From assembly GCA_009733715.1 (NCBI GenBank), contig WMKJ01000093.1, positions 1-49,870 of the forward strand: a stretch of 49,870 nucleotides of DNA. Direction: 5' to 3'. This stretch comes from Herpomyces periplanetae. Lineage: Eukaryota > Ascomycota > Laboulbeniomycetes > Herpomycetales > Herpomycetaceae. Positions 9,949-21,615 of this stretch are shown here, in pieces (the stretch's first letter is position 1; each line of letters starts with the position of its first letter). Made by a program: the position numbers and the translations under genes. The notes beneath the pieces were generated by a model. The model searched no databases and was not told where the DNA came from. It worked only from the letters and a program-made list of their open reading frames with translations.

Positions 9949-10845
9949 ATGGCGGTGATAAATGCAGCAGTATCCACCATAACATCGCAAGTGTACCGAT
10001 TAATCTGGGCGCGAGATATTTCACACGGGCAGTGGATACAACGTGAGCATTACTTTGACTTAAGACAAAAGTTTGAACCGCAACATGAAGTTGGGAATGA
10101 CGTAACTGGCGAAAGATGTGCCAAGTTAAGCGAAAATAAAGTGTGTCTTAAACTATTGGTACAACGGGTTGATCCACCGTACTCGTTTCACTATGCTTTA
10201 GCGATTAATCCTATCATTGGATTATGGAGTGGGCTGCCGTTCGGTCAGTCAGATCAAACATGGAGGTTGAGTATAGGCGTAGATCCGGATAGCGATGCTA
10301 ACGCTGGCGGGGATAAGGGAAATTGTGGTAACGGCAGCAGTAAAACGAATGATTTGATCCAAGCGGATATCTCGGACGAACAGGACGAAGAATCATCTAC
10401 AGTTAAGGTAGAAGCAACAATTAAAATAGATGGAACAGTTAACGAAGAGAAAGTCAAACAAAGTACTTTGAATCCCTTGGACAAGTTTACCACTGGTTAC
10501 GAGATTCGGTGTATTAAGGCTAGTTTAATTGATAACACGATAAGCAATGCTTCATCAACAGATGTGTCGACATCAGCAGCACGTAAAACGGGGCAGTCCG
10601 GATCGACAGGTCCGCACAATGTTGTGAGCTCATCCACCATGGTTGAAGAAACAGAGTGGCCCTGCAGTTCAGGTGTGATTAGACCACCTCCAAACGATTA
10701 CGTAGTGATCGCGACACCGTATCCGGAAAATTCCGTATTTATTTGGCTGAAAAACGCCGTAGTTACGCACGATGTGATCATCCTCACAGCTAAAACAACA
10801 CAAGTTGAGCGGAAAGTGGCACCTGGCTGTGGTCAGGCCAGTTAG
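9949..10845 (+). CDS. Uncharacterised protein, 298 residues or more
   Basis: Open frame from about 9898; the first ATG in frame is at 9949, giving 298 residues to TAG at 10845. I do not recognise the family. Conserved-looking hydrophobic/aromatic blocks occur at the start (QVYRLIWARDISHGQW), near residues 70-100 (PPYSFHYALAINPIIGLWSGLPFG) and near the C-terminus (NDYVVIATPYPENSVFIWL). They flank a Gly/Asn/Ser and acid-rich middle (about residues 110-190), as in a folded beta-rich or lumenal protein with a variable insert. Cysteines are spread through the protein. No membrane anchor is visible at the C-terminus. An ATG at 9930 in another frame precedes the start and would overlap it. A 5' exon supplying a signal peptide is possible. 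Confidence 0.55.
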   Translation: MAVINAAVSTITSQVYRLIWARDISHGQWIQREHYFDLRQKFEPQHEVGNDVTGERCAKLSENKVCLKLLVQRVDPPYSFHYALAINPIIGLWSGLPFGQSDQTWRLSIGVDPDSDANAGGDKGNCGNGSSKTNDLIQADISDEQDEESSTVKVEATIKIDGTVNEEKVKQSTLNPLDKFTTGYEIRCIKASLIDNTISNASSTDVSTSAARKTGQSGSTGPHNVVSSSTMVEETEWPCSSGVIRPPPNDYVVIATPYPENSVFIWLKNAVVTHDVIILTAKTTQVERKVAPGCGQAS

Positions 10846-11371
10846 ATCTATAGTCTACGTTTTCAGATGTTTTGCTTGCAGAAATGATGGTACGGTCAGG
10901 GAGACTTAATTTAATTGATCTATATAACCATAGATTAAAGACATCTAGATAATCAAAGTCCAAAAGGAAAGGAGAAATAAAGCCCACTCATACAGATATA
11001 CACACACACATACCATGAATCGTGAAACCCGTCGACGATGTTCGTGTGAGCAAGTACATATGTGTGTGTGCGTGCAAGCGCGCGCGCGTTTGCACGAGAG
11101 AAACGCCAAAACCATGGCTAAGAAAAAGCAATTGGACAACAAAAAGGGGCAAATGAATCACGAAGAAAAGTGCAGACAGCGAAAAAACGGGGGGAAGTGC
11201 GCAGTAGTGTTGTGTTAATTAACAAGGTAGTGTATATGAAAGAGTAACATAAAGAAGATTTGGCAATGCACGATTAGTGCGGAGATGAGAACGGTGCATG
11301 AAAAACAAGGGCCAGGGGCGCCTGCAGGCATCCCTGTATTCACGGACCGTATAAGCGTGGGAGCGGGCGAA
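10846..11371. other. Convergent intergenic region with alternating repeat tract
   Basis: Lies between the 3' ends of the uncharacterised gene and the GH17 gene. The only distinct feature is the CA / TG / CG tract listed separately. A 67-codon frame reading through the tract is a repeat product, not a gene. Confidence 0.6.
10997..11088. repeat. (CA)n / (TG)n / (CG)n alternating tract with inverted repeat
   Basis: cacacacacata at 11001-11012 and its exact reverse complement at 11059-11070 form a 12-bp inverted repeat with a 46-nt spacer. The right arm is followed by gcgcgcgcgcg at 11078-11088. Alternating purine-pyrimidine runs of this kind can adopt cruciform or left-handed DNA. It sits between two convergent 3' ends. 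Confidence 0.8.
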
Positions 11372-13275
11372 TTAATCAAACATCATACCCCAAAACTTTT
11401 CGGCACCGAACGTCTCAGCATTATCGCTTTTCCATTTATCGTCAAACGCTGAAAACAGAACAACACCCTCAGGGAAGTACCGCTTAATGGAATCAATTGC
11501 GACCTTTTGATCCTGCTTCGAAGCTACAGCTTTGTTGTGGGTCACCCCGTCATGTGGCCATCCTGTTTCAGCAATCATGATGTCCTTGTTACCACAAGCG
11601 TTTAATAGAGTTTCTGCCTCTTTACGGATAAATTCGCCAGACTGATCGGCTGAAACTCCAGAAAACCACGGATGTAAATTGGCGGCCAGATAATCCGATT
11701 CTGAACACACTTTTGGATTTTGTAAAAACCCGTTCAACGTGTCAACATGTACGACAGGACCCTCATAACCCGCATTTCGTAGTCGTTCTCGTGCTTCGCG
11801 CAGTCGCCCTACTACTTCATCTCCCGTTACACGATTGGTATTGAGATCTTCATTTCCGATGGCAACTGTGTTGATGTCATCCCAACCATTCTCACGACCG
11901 TATGCAATAATCAAGTTAAGCTCATCGTCAAAGTTATTTCCACCATCTCCCTTAACTCGGTTTTGCAGGTTGTAAACGGCTACAAAAGTTTTCATATTAT
12001 TCTTAGCTGCAGCCGGTACCACGAGTCTTGTTTGATCACAGTCCGCCCCGTACAATCGTACGTAAGTGTAACCGCTAAGTTTTCCAATATCCGATTCAAC
12101 TTCATTTTGAGATTTACATCGACCACTTGCCGCGTACGGTGAGTATGCTATACCGTATCCCTTCAGATTCTTGCGCTTCGATACTAAGGGTAAGCTACTT
12201 CCTTCTACAGGAGGGGCAGACGATGGTGTCGCCGACGATACGGTGGACGACGCTTTTGATGATGCTTCTGCAGAGGCTGTATTTGATGATGCAAGTGAGG
12301 GTGTAGGTGCAGATGATTCGACGGATGATGGAGCCTTGGACGTTGCCGGTTTAATCGATGGCGCTGCATTTGCGGATCCCTTCTGTGTAGATTTAGCAAC
12401 AGCGGGTTGACTAGAATTCTGAGCACCAGCGGCGGCACGTGTTGTCGCAACTGCAGAAGTAGCAGCACCGGGTAATTTCGGCGTTGGTTTACCAGTTGGT
12501 GATGCAATTGGACTTGCCTTGCTTGCAAGGCCAGCGGATGAGTTTATGGACAAACTTGCCGCCCCTGATGGAACGGCCGCACTAGGACTTTTGGCTAATA
12601 CTTCGCTGGTTACTTGAGCAGGAGGTGCTTCGGTAGGTAAATTTTCCGCCGCTGATGTAGCTGGAGTAAAGGGACCAGTGTTGCCAATTTTGGATGTTAA
12701 TTGTGACAAAAGTTCAGATAAGGGTGTCAGTGTCATAACAGTTTCACATTGATTGGCACTGGAACCAGGCGCAGCGGCAGACGTAGCAATAAGTGGGCTG
12801 GATAATGTTTTAGTTGGGCTACTACCTTCAAGTTCGGCATCGGAAAACTCTCCTGTCATTCCCGTGCTATTGCGTGGATCGGGCAGCGCTACTGCGGAAG
12901 GGGCAGTTGCGCCTGAATTTGGGTTGACAGCCTCTGCTGCAACTCTAGACGAAGTAAACGGTTGAACAGTTGATAAAGGTTCTCCAGCCTCATTAACAAA
13001 AACCGTAGCTGTCTGTGTAGCAACGGCTGGTAAAGTACTTCTAACGGTGACAACATCTCGTTTGCGCATTGAACCCTTGTAACGAAAATAACCTAGAGCG
13101 AAGAGGGGTTAGTACATGGTTTTTACTTGCGACTGAATTGGTATTTACAAAAAGCGCTCGTACGCCGAATTGAGTAGGTTAACTCACCCATATTACGAGT
13201 CGCCAAACATAGCTCAGGCAATGCGACAAGAGCTAGAATTAACAGGTAACCGGACGAACAGAAGTTTAACTTCAT
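11372..13275 (-). CDS. Secreted GH17 cell-wall glucanase/transglycosylase
   Basis: Two exons, 13275-13188 and 13092-11372, give 602 residues. The intron (13187-13093) has donor GTGAGT, branch TACTAAC and acceptor CTCTAG. Residues 1-25 are a signal peptide (hydrophobic core YLLILALVALP). A dibasic KR near residues 40-41 could be a Kex2 site. Residues about 60-335 are an Ala/Ser/Thr/Pro-rich low-complexity linker, likely O-mannosylated. The C-terminal 262 residues (from about 341) are a GH17 fold starting GYGIAYSPYA. The likely acid/base is Glu444 in AIGNEDLN and the nucleophile Glu538 in IAETGWPHDG. This resembles the Scw4/Scw10/Bgl2 group that cleaves and rejoins beta-1,3-glucan in the wall. 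There is no GPI signal at the C-terminus, so it is probably soluble or wall-bound. Confidence 0.92.
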
Positions 13276-15040
13276 TTTGACGGATGATGAGCTTCAATCT
13301 ACACACGAAAATGAGTAAAAAAGTAAAAGGAGGTTATATGACACGACGGTTCTTCAAAGCGTTAACGTGAGAATAATATGGTTTCCAGAAGTGAAAGCTA
13401 GGGAAAGCTTAGTTAGTATTAAAAGTGAAGGGAGCGCAACATCAAGTGTATAAATGAGAACGAATGAAGGAATTGGACGAAACAAACTTGATTATTAAAG
13501 CGCAAAAAACCGATAGTGCATTTGGAAAATTGGGGACAGGATCAATGGAACGATACAAAGGACACACAGTTTGAGGGGAGAGATAACTGGTGTGTGGTGA
13601 GATAACGAAAAACCGGGTTTGGGGGAGACATAGGTCAGAGTTTGGAGCAGGTTGTAATGAATCCGTGTGGGATGATAGGTATCGAAGTGCATGAGAGCCC
13701 GACAAATTAAACAGGACTGCTGCTGTTGCAGTCAAAAGTTCAAGATGAGACAAAGATTGCAAAAGAAAGTTTAAGGTTTAGTGGATACACATACACACGA
13801 AAAGACACAAGTTTGCATCAGTGAACACTGGGCGCACATGGGCCACGAGGAAATAAGACTAGCTTGGAAGGTGAAGAACGAGAGTGGGCAATGAACGGCA
13901 GATAGAGACGAATGAGGAGGTGAAAGAAAGTCGGAAAGTCATGACAAGTGTGTCAAATTCGTAACGAATAACATGCATGTGGAACGTGAAAGAAAGGAAT
14001 GTAGAACTGAACTACATTTACACAGACAACGTAATGTGGCGATTCAAAGAGGAAAATAGGAATGGGACACGTCAGAAAACTTACGTCGAGGAGTTGCATG
14101 CGATAAGTTAAGAGTTTGAATATGGTAACAGAAGTAGGCTATCAAAGCGAGTACAAACTCTCAATTGATTAAAGGAGAGGCAATATCGAAGTGCGGGGTC
14201 ATCGATTGATTAACCGTAGGATTTGGGGAGTAAGGGTACAGGGGAAGTTGCGTGCTTCAGGACGCAAAAAATTGTGCCATAAAGTGTAGGGTAAGTGTAG
14301 GAGAAAAATAAGGGAGATGAGATGAGCTAAATGGTTTAAAATCGGGGGAGTTGATGAGATAAAGTAGTGAAGTTAAACAAATGAAGAATGAATGATTTTG
14401 CACACCAGTATTGAAAAAGTATGCGAAAGGAGAAATCAACTTGTTCAGCCTTGCAAAGACATCAATTGGCAAGAAAGATGGAGGAAAAAAATGAATGGAT
14501 GGAGGGGTGGAGTGAATTGAAGGTAGAGAAATAAATGAGATCAAAATGAAATGAATGAAAAAAAGGTCCCAATGAAAAAAACCATAGGCGCAGAGCGTAA
14601 CGGGGATGGATGATTAACGAGCGATAAGATGAGAAACACTCAGGCGAAAGGGTAATTGACAAAAAGTGGCTCGAAAAGGAAGTAAATTTCAAAAATCCGG
14701 GAAGGGGAACAGGCTATTTATAATGAACCCGAGACGAAGATTTGGGAAGGTGCAACTGCGCGAGGGAGGTCTGAAAGCTGAAACGGGAAGGTGTCGAGGA
14801 AAGCGGCGAAAGAATTACCGGATTAGGAAGTCCAGGTCCGGGAGGGTGTGGAAAAAGGGGTTTTTTGTTGAGTAGAGTGTGGGTGTGGCGTGGAATGGTG
14901 TGGAGTGGTTTGGCGTGGCGTGGAGTGGCAAAGCGGTTGAAGACGGACAAAGAGGAAGCGGAGTGTTTGAAGGTGGAAATTTCGGGGTATTGGGATGATA
15001 TGATGGGTGGACGGGTTGATCGTAAATGTTAGAGTCCACC
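13276..15040. other. Long purine-rich (plus strand) leader region upstream of the GH17 gene
   Basis: About 1.75 kb without a supported gene. The plus strand is dominated by A and G, so the GH17 coding strand is pyrimidine-rich throughout. Several minus-strand frames of 65-106 codons here are Phe/Ser/Pro/Leu-rich, which is what a CT-rich strand yields by chance. A short TGG-rich degenerate repeat lies at 14876-14930. Most likely promoter and long 5' leader of the GH17 gene. Confidence 0.6.
14876..14930 (+). repeat. Degenerate GTGG-rich minisatellite-like tract
   Basis: About 55 bases built from variants of gtggcgtgg, gtggaatgg and gtggagtgg. Units are irregular in length (5-10 bases). It sits inside the purine-rich region. 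Function unknown. Confidence 0.6.
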
Positions 15041-15985
15041 CCCGATGCCTACATCGCTATTCTTACGCTCGTATTACTCGAGTAAATGTATATTCATAAT
15101 AACGGGATTATTATTGTTTGCACTACCAGGTCAAATGTTAACAATGAGATCACAAAAAACGTTGTGTCGTGCAATCTTGATTAATCGGTAATGAGAAAAG
15201 AGGTGTGTATACTTGTCATAGGCCATGTGTGGATGTGTATGGCATGATGAAGGGAAAAAAAAAAAGGAAAACTATTTTAAATATCATTGTACAAAGAGGG
15301 GCTGACTGGGTGTTGATCGTTTGACAGGGGAATGGAAAATATATGCATAAAACGCATGTTCGGTTAAATTTATTAATTTCGACCTAATGTGATACGCTGT
15401 GGTATATGGGAAAGGGGATGGAAATTAGAACTTCGGACCTTTTTTTTTGCCTTCGGACAGACGAAAATGGTAAACGGGTCAAGTAGTCAGTAAAATGTGA
15501 ACGTGAACAAAAGTTGAAAGTGGATAACAATACGGTTGATTTGGTTTGAGTACAAACCGATCCAGGCACGTTTTGTGGAGAATGGCGAGTAATACCTGAC
15601 GCAAACTTGTTTTGGGATAATAATGGAAAGTTAATGGGTAAGGGCACCGCCGTAAAAATTGTCTTACGGATCGTAAACTCTTGGGCTAAGACTTGACCGA
15701 AGCCATCGGCCTACTGGTAAAGTGCGCCCATACTTAAGGGCTTGTATGCTAAATTACGGGAAAGCGGTTAATTTTTCCGGCGTGTATACATACATATCCA
15801 TATACGTATACATTTATACATGTATAAAGGAGTATACAATTATATTAACTGACTATCGCAAAGGCATATATGCAGATCGATCTTGATAGTCATCATTTGT
15901 GCTGGTTGGTCGCTTAGGCTTCCGGCTAGATTAATTAATCATTCGTTTGTCCGGGTGACATTTTACCATGTTATAATTTGTATGG

Positions 15986-16011
15986 GAAACATGGATTTTC
16001 AACCATGTTTC
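15986..16011. repeat. Perfect 9-bp stem inverted repeat
   Basis: Arms gaaacatgg (15986-15994) and ccatgtttc (16003-16011) enclose the loop attttcaa. No T-run follows, so it is not a simple terminator. Could be a protein-binding dyad or part of an RNA. Confidence 0.7.
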
Positions 16012-16296
16012 AACGTGGATAGGCATGTATGCATAGCCCATTACGCTTACCAGTGCTAAACGTACGCTTCCTGTGCATTTTTTCTAGCAGTGCATTACAT
16101 GTTACACAAATGATGGTTTTTGTATAAGTTAAAGAATACGGTATACTACAAGTAGTATAGCGTAAGGAAAATTTAATAAAGTTAATTAAACATCGTTAAA
16201 GCCAGGATAAGCGGAACAAACAAATCGACTTGCGGGAAAATTTTATCATACTCCACGATGGATCGTGCTCGTGATGAGTACCTGGTTCACGTGTGT

Positions 16297-16471
16297 CTAT
16301 CGAGTCAATTAAAGAAGAGACTCGACGATGCGATTATCCCCCCGTTGTGGCACGACGCTGTCATTAAAGATTAAAATTTCTTATATTTGTGGTGAACTTA
16401 GCGCCTCATCTAACACCGTGGTGTGGAAATACGTTAACATTAGCATTGCGAACGAGCAAGAGGGCGCTAAG
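16297..16471. other. Cluster of inverted repeats, possible structured RNA
   Basis: tcgagtc (16300-16306) pairs with gactcga (16319-16325) around a 12-nt loop. cttagcgcctc (16397-16407) pairs with gagggcgctaag (16460-16471) with one bulged base around a 52-nt interior that itself contains acacc-gt-ggtgt. A CACGTG lies just before at 16288-16293. The pattern is seen in the sequence; an RNA function is a guess. Confidence 0.35.
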
Positions 16472-17127
16472 CGAGATTGAACGTGTAACATGATGAACCC
16501 GTTAGTCAGAGGGTGTTTAACGAACTAAGACGAATTGACAACGTATTGGCGGATGCTTGCGCTGTAAAAAAGTGTGCAAGAAACCATGCATGTAGCATCA
16601 TCACCGAACGGTTTGTGAACAAAAACGCCCAAATAAGCTCCCGCAACACAGCGCCGTTGGCTAAGTGCAGGATTCACGAATCAATCAGGACCGCTCAAAT
16701 GTAAATTCTTTTAGTTTCATCTAATATAATATAATTTAGCCTACCTTTACACATTCGACACTGTATGCTTATTGTCCCTCTTCATGTCAAACGTAACCAT
16801 GATCGTGATAACTTTGTGCCAAAAATTACCTTGTACACTCCCAATTCCGTGCTTTTGGCATTACTCAATTAGGAAATTATTTTTTTTCATGTCGGTATGA
16901 AGTGGGTGTAATTACGAATGGTAACATAATGACATTTTCTTACATTGATTTATCTTCATCCAAGGTTCATCAAGCACGAAATAATTACAAATACTTTAAT
17001 GACATAAAGCGATTCACCATACTCATCAATTTTCACATGTTGACCGCCCTTAATTCCATAATAAACACACTTTCAATATAATTATCTTCAAAGGCATCGT
17101 AAACACAAGTGTGAATGAATACGATAC

Positions 17128-19224
<2,097 letters not shown>

Positions 19225-19975
19225 TTAGGTGTTATTTTGCCGTTTTAAATTTTCGTTACAGTTAACACTTTGGAAAGTAGTTTTAGGTTAAGTGAACAAT
19301 GTATATGATGTAAAGAAGTAGAGTAGTAAAGTGGGGAAAATGTTAACGTAAGGAGGGTTGACCGTTAGAGAGTGTAGAGAATGTGTATGGAGAAGCACGG
19401 ATATAGAGGAAATGTATTATATTAATGGGAAAATGGGAATTGCAAGAAAGGTGAAAAAATTATGCAATTCAAAAATGTTGTAGTGGGAGAGTATAGCGCG
19501 ATGCACGTTCAACAAATAAGGTTATTTGCCAGTAAAGCGGCTGAACCGTGGTGCTACAAACGGAGAATGAGCGGACGGTAGCAATCACTGCCGCAGCTGT
19601 AAGTGTAGACTAGATGAATTACAACATGAAGGGAGGGAGGACACAAGGAAAGGGGAGGGAGAAGGCAGAGATTGAAATGTGGTTAGGTTGACTGGTAAAC
19701 TTAACGTATTATTTATGAAAATGTACGATGGAAGAGGCAGAAGGGATAATTGCAATATCTTACCCAATAATCGAGCAGCTTTACGAATAGAAAAATTTAA
19801 TCAAGTGAACATCATGAGCGTGCGCAAGCGCACAATGGACAAGACGAAGCGCGTTAAATATGAAATTTTCGTTAAATGGTAAATATAAGTTCAACTTGAA
19901 CATCCACTGGAAAAATTGTTCAGTTACAACAAAAATTGAAAACAAGTCAAGCACGCTTGGACGCAGAAAATATGT

Positions 19976-19995
19976 TTCGATTTCGCGAAATCGAA
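19976..19995. promoter_or_regulatory. Perfect 20-bp palindrome with CGCGAAA cores
   Basis: TTCGATTTCGCGAAATCGAA is its own reverse complement. The centre, TTTCGCGAAA, reads as the SCB-type element CGCGAAA on both strands and resembles E2F/MBF/SBF sites that drive G1/S genes in fungi. It lies about 750 bp upstream of the AMMECR1 start and 1.1 kb upstream of the small secreted protein. Symmetry is seen directly; factor identity is inferred. Confidence 0.6.
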
Positions 19996-20039
19996 CATTT
20001 ACATGAATTAACCATCCCAAAAACGTCAACTCGCAGGCC

Positions 20040-20380
20040 GCGTTACATAATCTCGTTGCTAACGGCACTGAGTAAGCAACAGAGGATAGACCCGTGAAGC
20101 GGTGCGGCCGGGACGCGGGATGCCGAGGTGAAACATTGGATCGGCCTCACCGGCCCGATATAGAAGCGGAGTGGCGAAGTCTGGTGCACGTGATAGGAAT
20201 ATTGTGGCAAGGGGGTTTGCGGGGCGCATTGCCACCACCGCCACAGGGGGTTCTGCAGGGTCGGAGGTGCCGATATCGGCGTTATTGATGGAGCTATTGT
20301 CGGCACCATTATTGGTGCTTCATTACCAGTGTTATAGGCGCCTCATCACCACCATTATAGGTGCTCTATCACCATTTTCT
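20040..20380. repeat. GC-rich patch ending in 3.5 copies of a 23-bp imperfect repeat
   Basis: 20040-20290 is clearly richer in G and C than its surroundings and includes CACGTGAT at 20187-20194. From 20299 three 23-bp units follow head to tail (20299-20321, 20322-20344, 20345-20367), then a partial one. They share a caccattat-ggtgct-like core. The unit is not a multiple of three, so it is not a simple peptide repeat. Overlapping frames on both strands are not supported as genes. Confidence 0.55.
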
Positions 20381-21100
20381 CCATCCCTTTTATTGCCTCC
20401 TCTTCAGTGCGTTTGATCTTGTTGATTCGTTTCTTCGTTCACCTTTATTCCGAGACGTCAGACCGTTTCTGCTTGTAATATCAACTGATTCGTAAATGTT
20501 CCAAAATCCCTTGATTGATAATAACTTCGCCCAAAACCCTTTGTGGAATCTCAAGCTAAGCAGTTCGCCCTTATTTCAGTATTTAGCATCCCAATTTGCT
20601 ACTTATAATTCTCCTATTCTCTATAACCCTACCCCCTTAATGCATTTTGGATCATTCAAAAGTACTTGATATTTGATACACCATGTGTCATTGTCTGTAA
20701 TTTCCCATACTTGACACATAGTGATACACACATTGTAACATGATCATCAATTCCCTTCGTAAACTTGCTCTTGTCCTACCCTCTACCTGTTCGCACCGGC
20801 TACTTTGTGCACTTGTACTTTAATTTTGTTTTCGTGGATCTATTATCCTAGCCCTAACTTACTTTTCCTCCGTTCCTAATACTTATATTAACTTCCCCCT
20901 TCTTTATCCCAACGGATGATTATACTTAATTTACTCTCCATCTCCCACACTTTTACTATTATTCTTATATAAATCTTCTTCACAACTTTCAAAATCAGCA
21001 CCATTTACATCACTAAATATCATACTTTTACTACTCTTACCCATTCATTCCATCATTCTACAAACTCACTGCCTTCACTTATAAACGCTCATCAATCAGT

Positions 21101-21615
21101 ATGCATTTCTTTTCGTTAGCTACCATTTTTGCCACGGTGCTAGCTTTCTCATCTGCTGCACCATTCCCCGCTCCCGGTAAGTTTGTCGTTACACTGTCCT
21201 CATTCCTCTAATATTATTTACTGCGCAATCATCTTTAATAAACAAAACTAACACGTTTATCTCCGTGTGCGTGCTTGCGTATTTCCTTTATAATAATGTT
21301 CAGCGGAAGTCCAACCGTCCAAGTTCAACGAACGATTCATCTATCGTATCGGTCTGAAGGAAGCTCAACCTTTTCGTTTGGGACCGGGATTAGTGCCTAA
21401 TGACAAAGCTCCCGGTTTACAAAAGCGATGTAAGTGTTAACCGTCATCATTATTTTCATCACCATTGACTATTATGGTTCATCATGACCAAAGCTAACCT
21501 GCTTGTGCACCCTCGCCTTCTCTATTATCATCTAGCTCCCATGATTGACGTTGCTGCATCACAACAAGGTGCCTCTCCATCCGATGCAAGCATGGTGCGC
21601 GTTGCCCAATCTTAA
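21101..21615 (+). CDS. Small secreted protein with Kex2 site
   Basis: Three exons, 21101-21176, 21304-21429 and 21536-21615, encode 93 residues. Both introns have GTAAGT donors and CTAAC branch sites, and phases agree, which supports a real gene despite its size. Residues 1-19 are a signal peptide (MHFFSLATIFATVLAFSSA, cleavage near AA-P). A mature N-terminal part with PFPAPAEVQPSKFNERF and a Gly/Pro-rich stretch (RLGPGLVPNDKAPGLQKR) ends in a dibasic KR, the classic Kex2 site. A 26-residue tail then starts SPMIDVAASQQG. No cysteines, so it is not a disulfide-rich effector. I do not recognise a family. It could be a processed peptide or pheromone-like precursor, or a small wall/secreted protein. 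Confidence 0.72.

Larger units (their letters stand above)
15041..17127. other. Gene-poor intergenic region with hairpins
   Basis: 2.1 kb with no frame that looks coding (a 63-codon frame at 16513-16704 has no family resemblance). It contains AT-rich alternating sequence around 15781-15835 (repeated tatac/catat), a 9-bp stem hairpin at 15986-16011, and two further inverted repeats at 16300-16325 and 16397-16471. A noncoding RNA or replication origin is possible but I recognised no conserved RNA motif. Confidence 0.5.
19225..21100. other. Intergenic region with palindrome and GC-rich patch
   Basis: 1.9 kb between divergent genes. The half next to the AMMECR1 gene is purine-rich on the plus strand. 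The centre carries the 20-bp palindrome and the GC-rich patch with 23-bp repeats listed below. The half before 21101 is pyrimidine-rich on the plus strand with TATA-like tatataa-type sequence near 20967. Short frames across the GC-rich patch occur on both strands without family resemblance. Confidence 0.5.

Noticed and set aside
11015-11218. 67-codon frame through the TG/CG tract
   Set aside because: Its Cys/Val/Arg/Ala content comes from the simple repeat.
12205-12528. His/Leu/Gln-rich minus-strand frame
   Set aside because: It is a frame-shifted reading of the Ala/Ser-rich linker of the GH17 protein.
13442-14950. Several 65-106 codon frames on the minus strand
   Set aside because: They track the purine bias of the plus strand and lack conserved features.
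16259-16375. 38-codon ATG frame (MDRARDEYLV...)
   Set aside because: It overlaps the hairpin cluster, is very short, and has no splice partner or family match.
20043-20416. Overlapping frames on both strands in the GC-rich patch
   Set aside because: Three frames on two strands compete, none has a family match, and the 23-bp repeat unit breaks frame.
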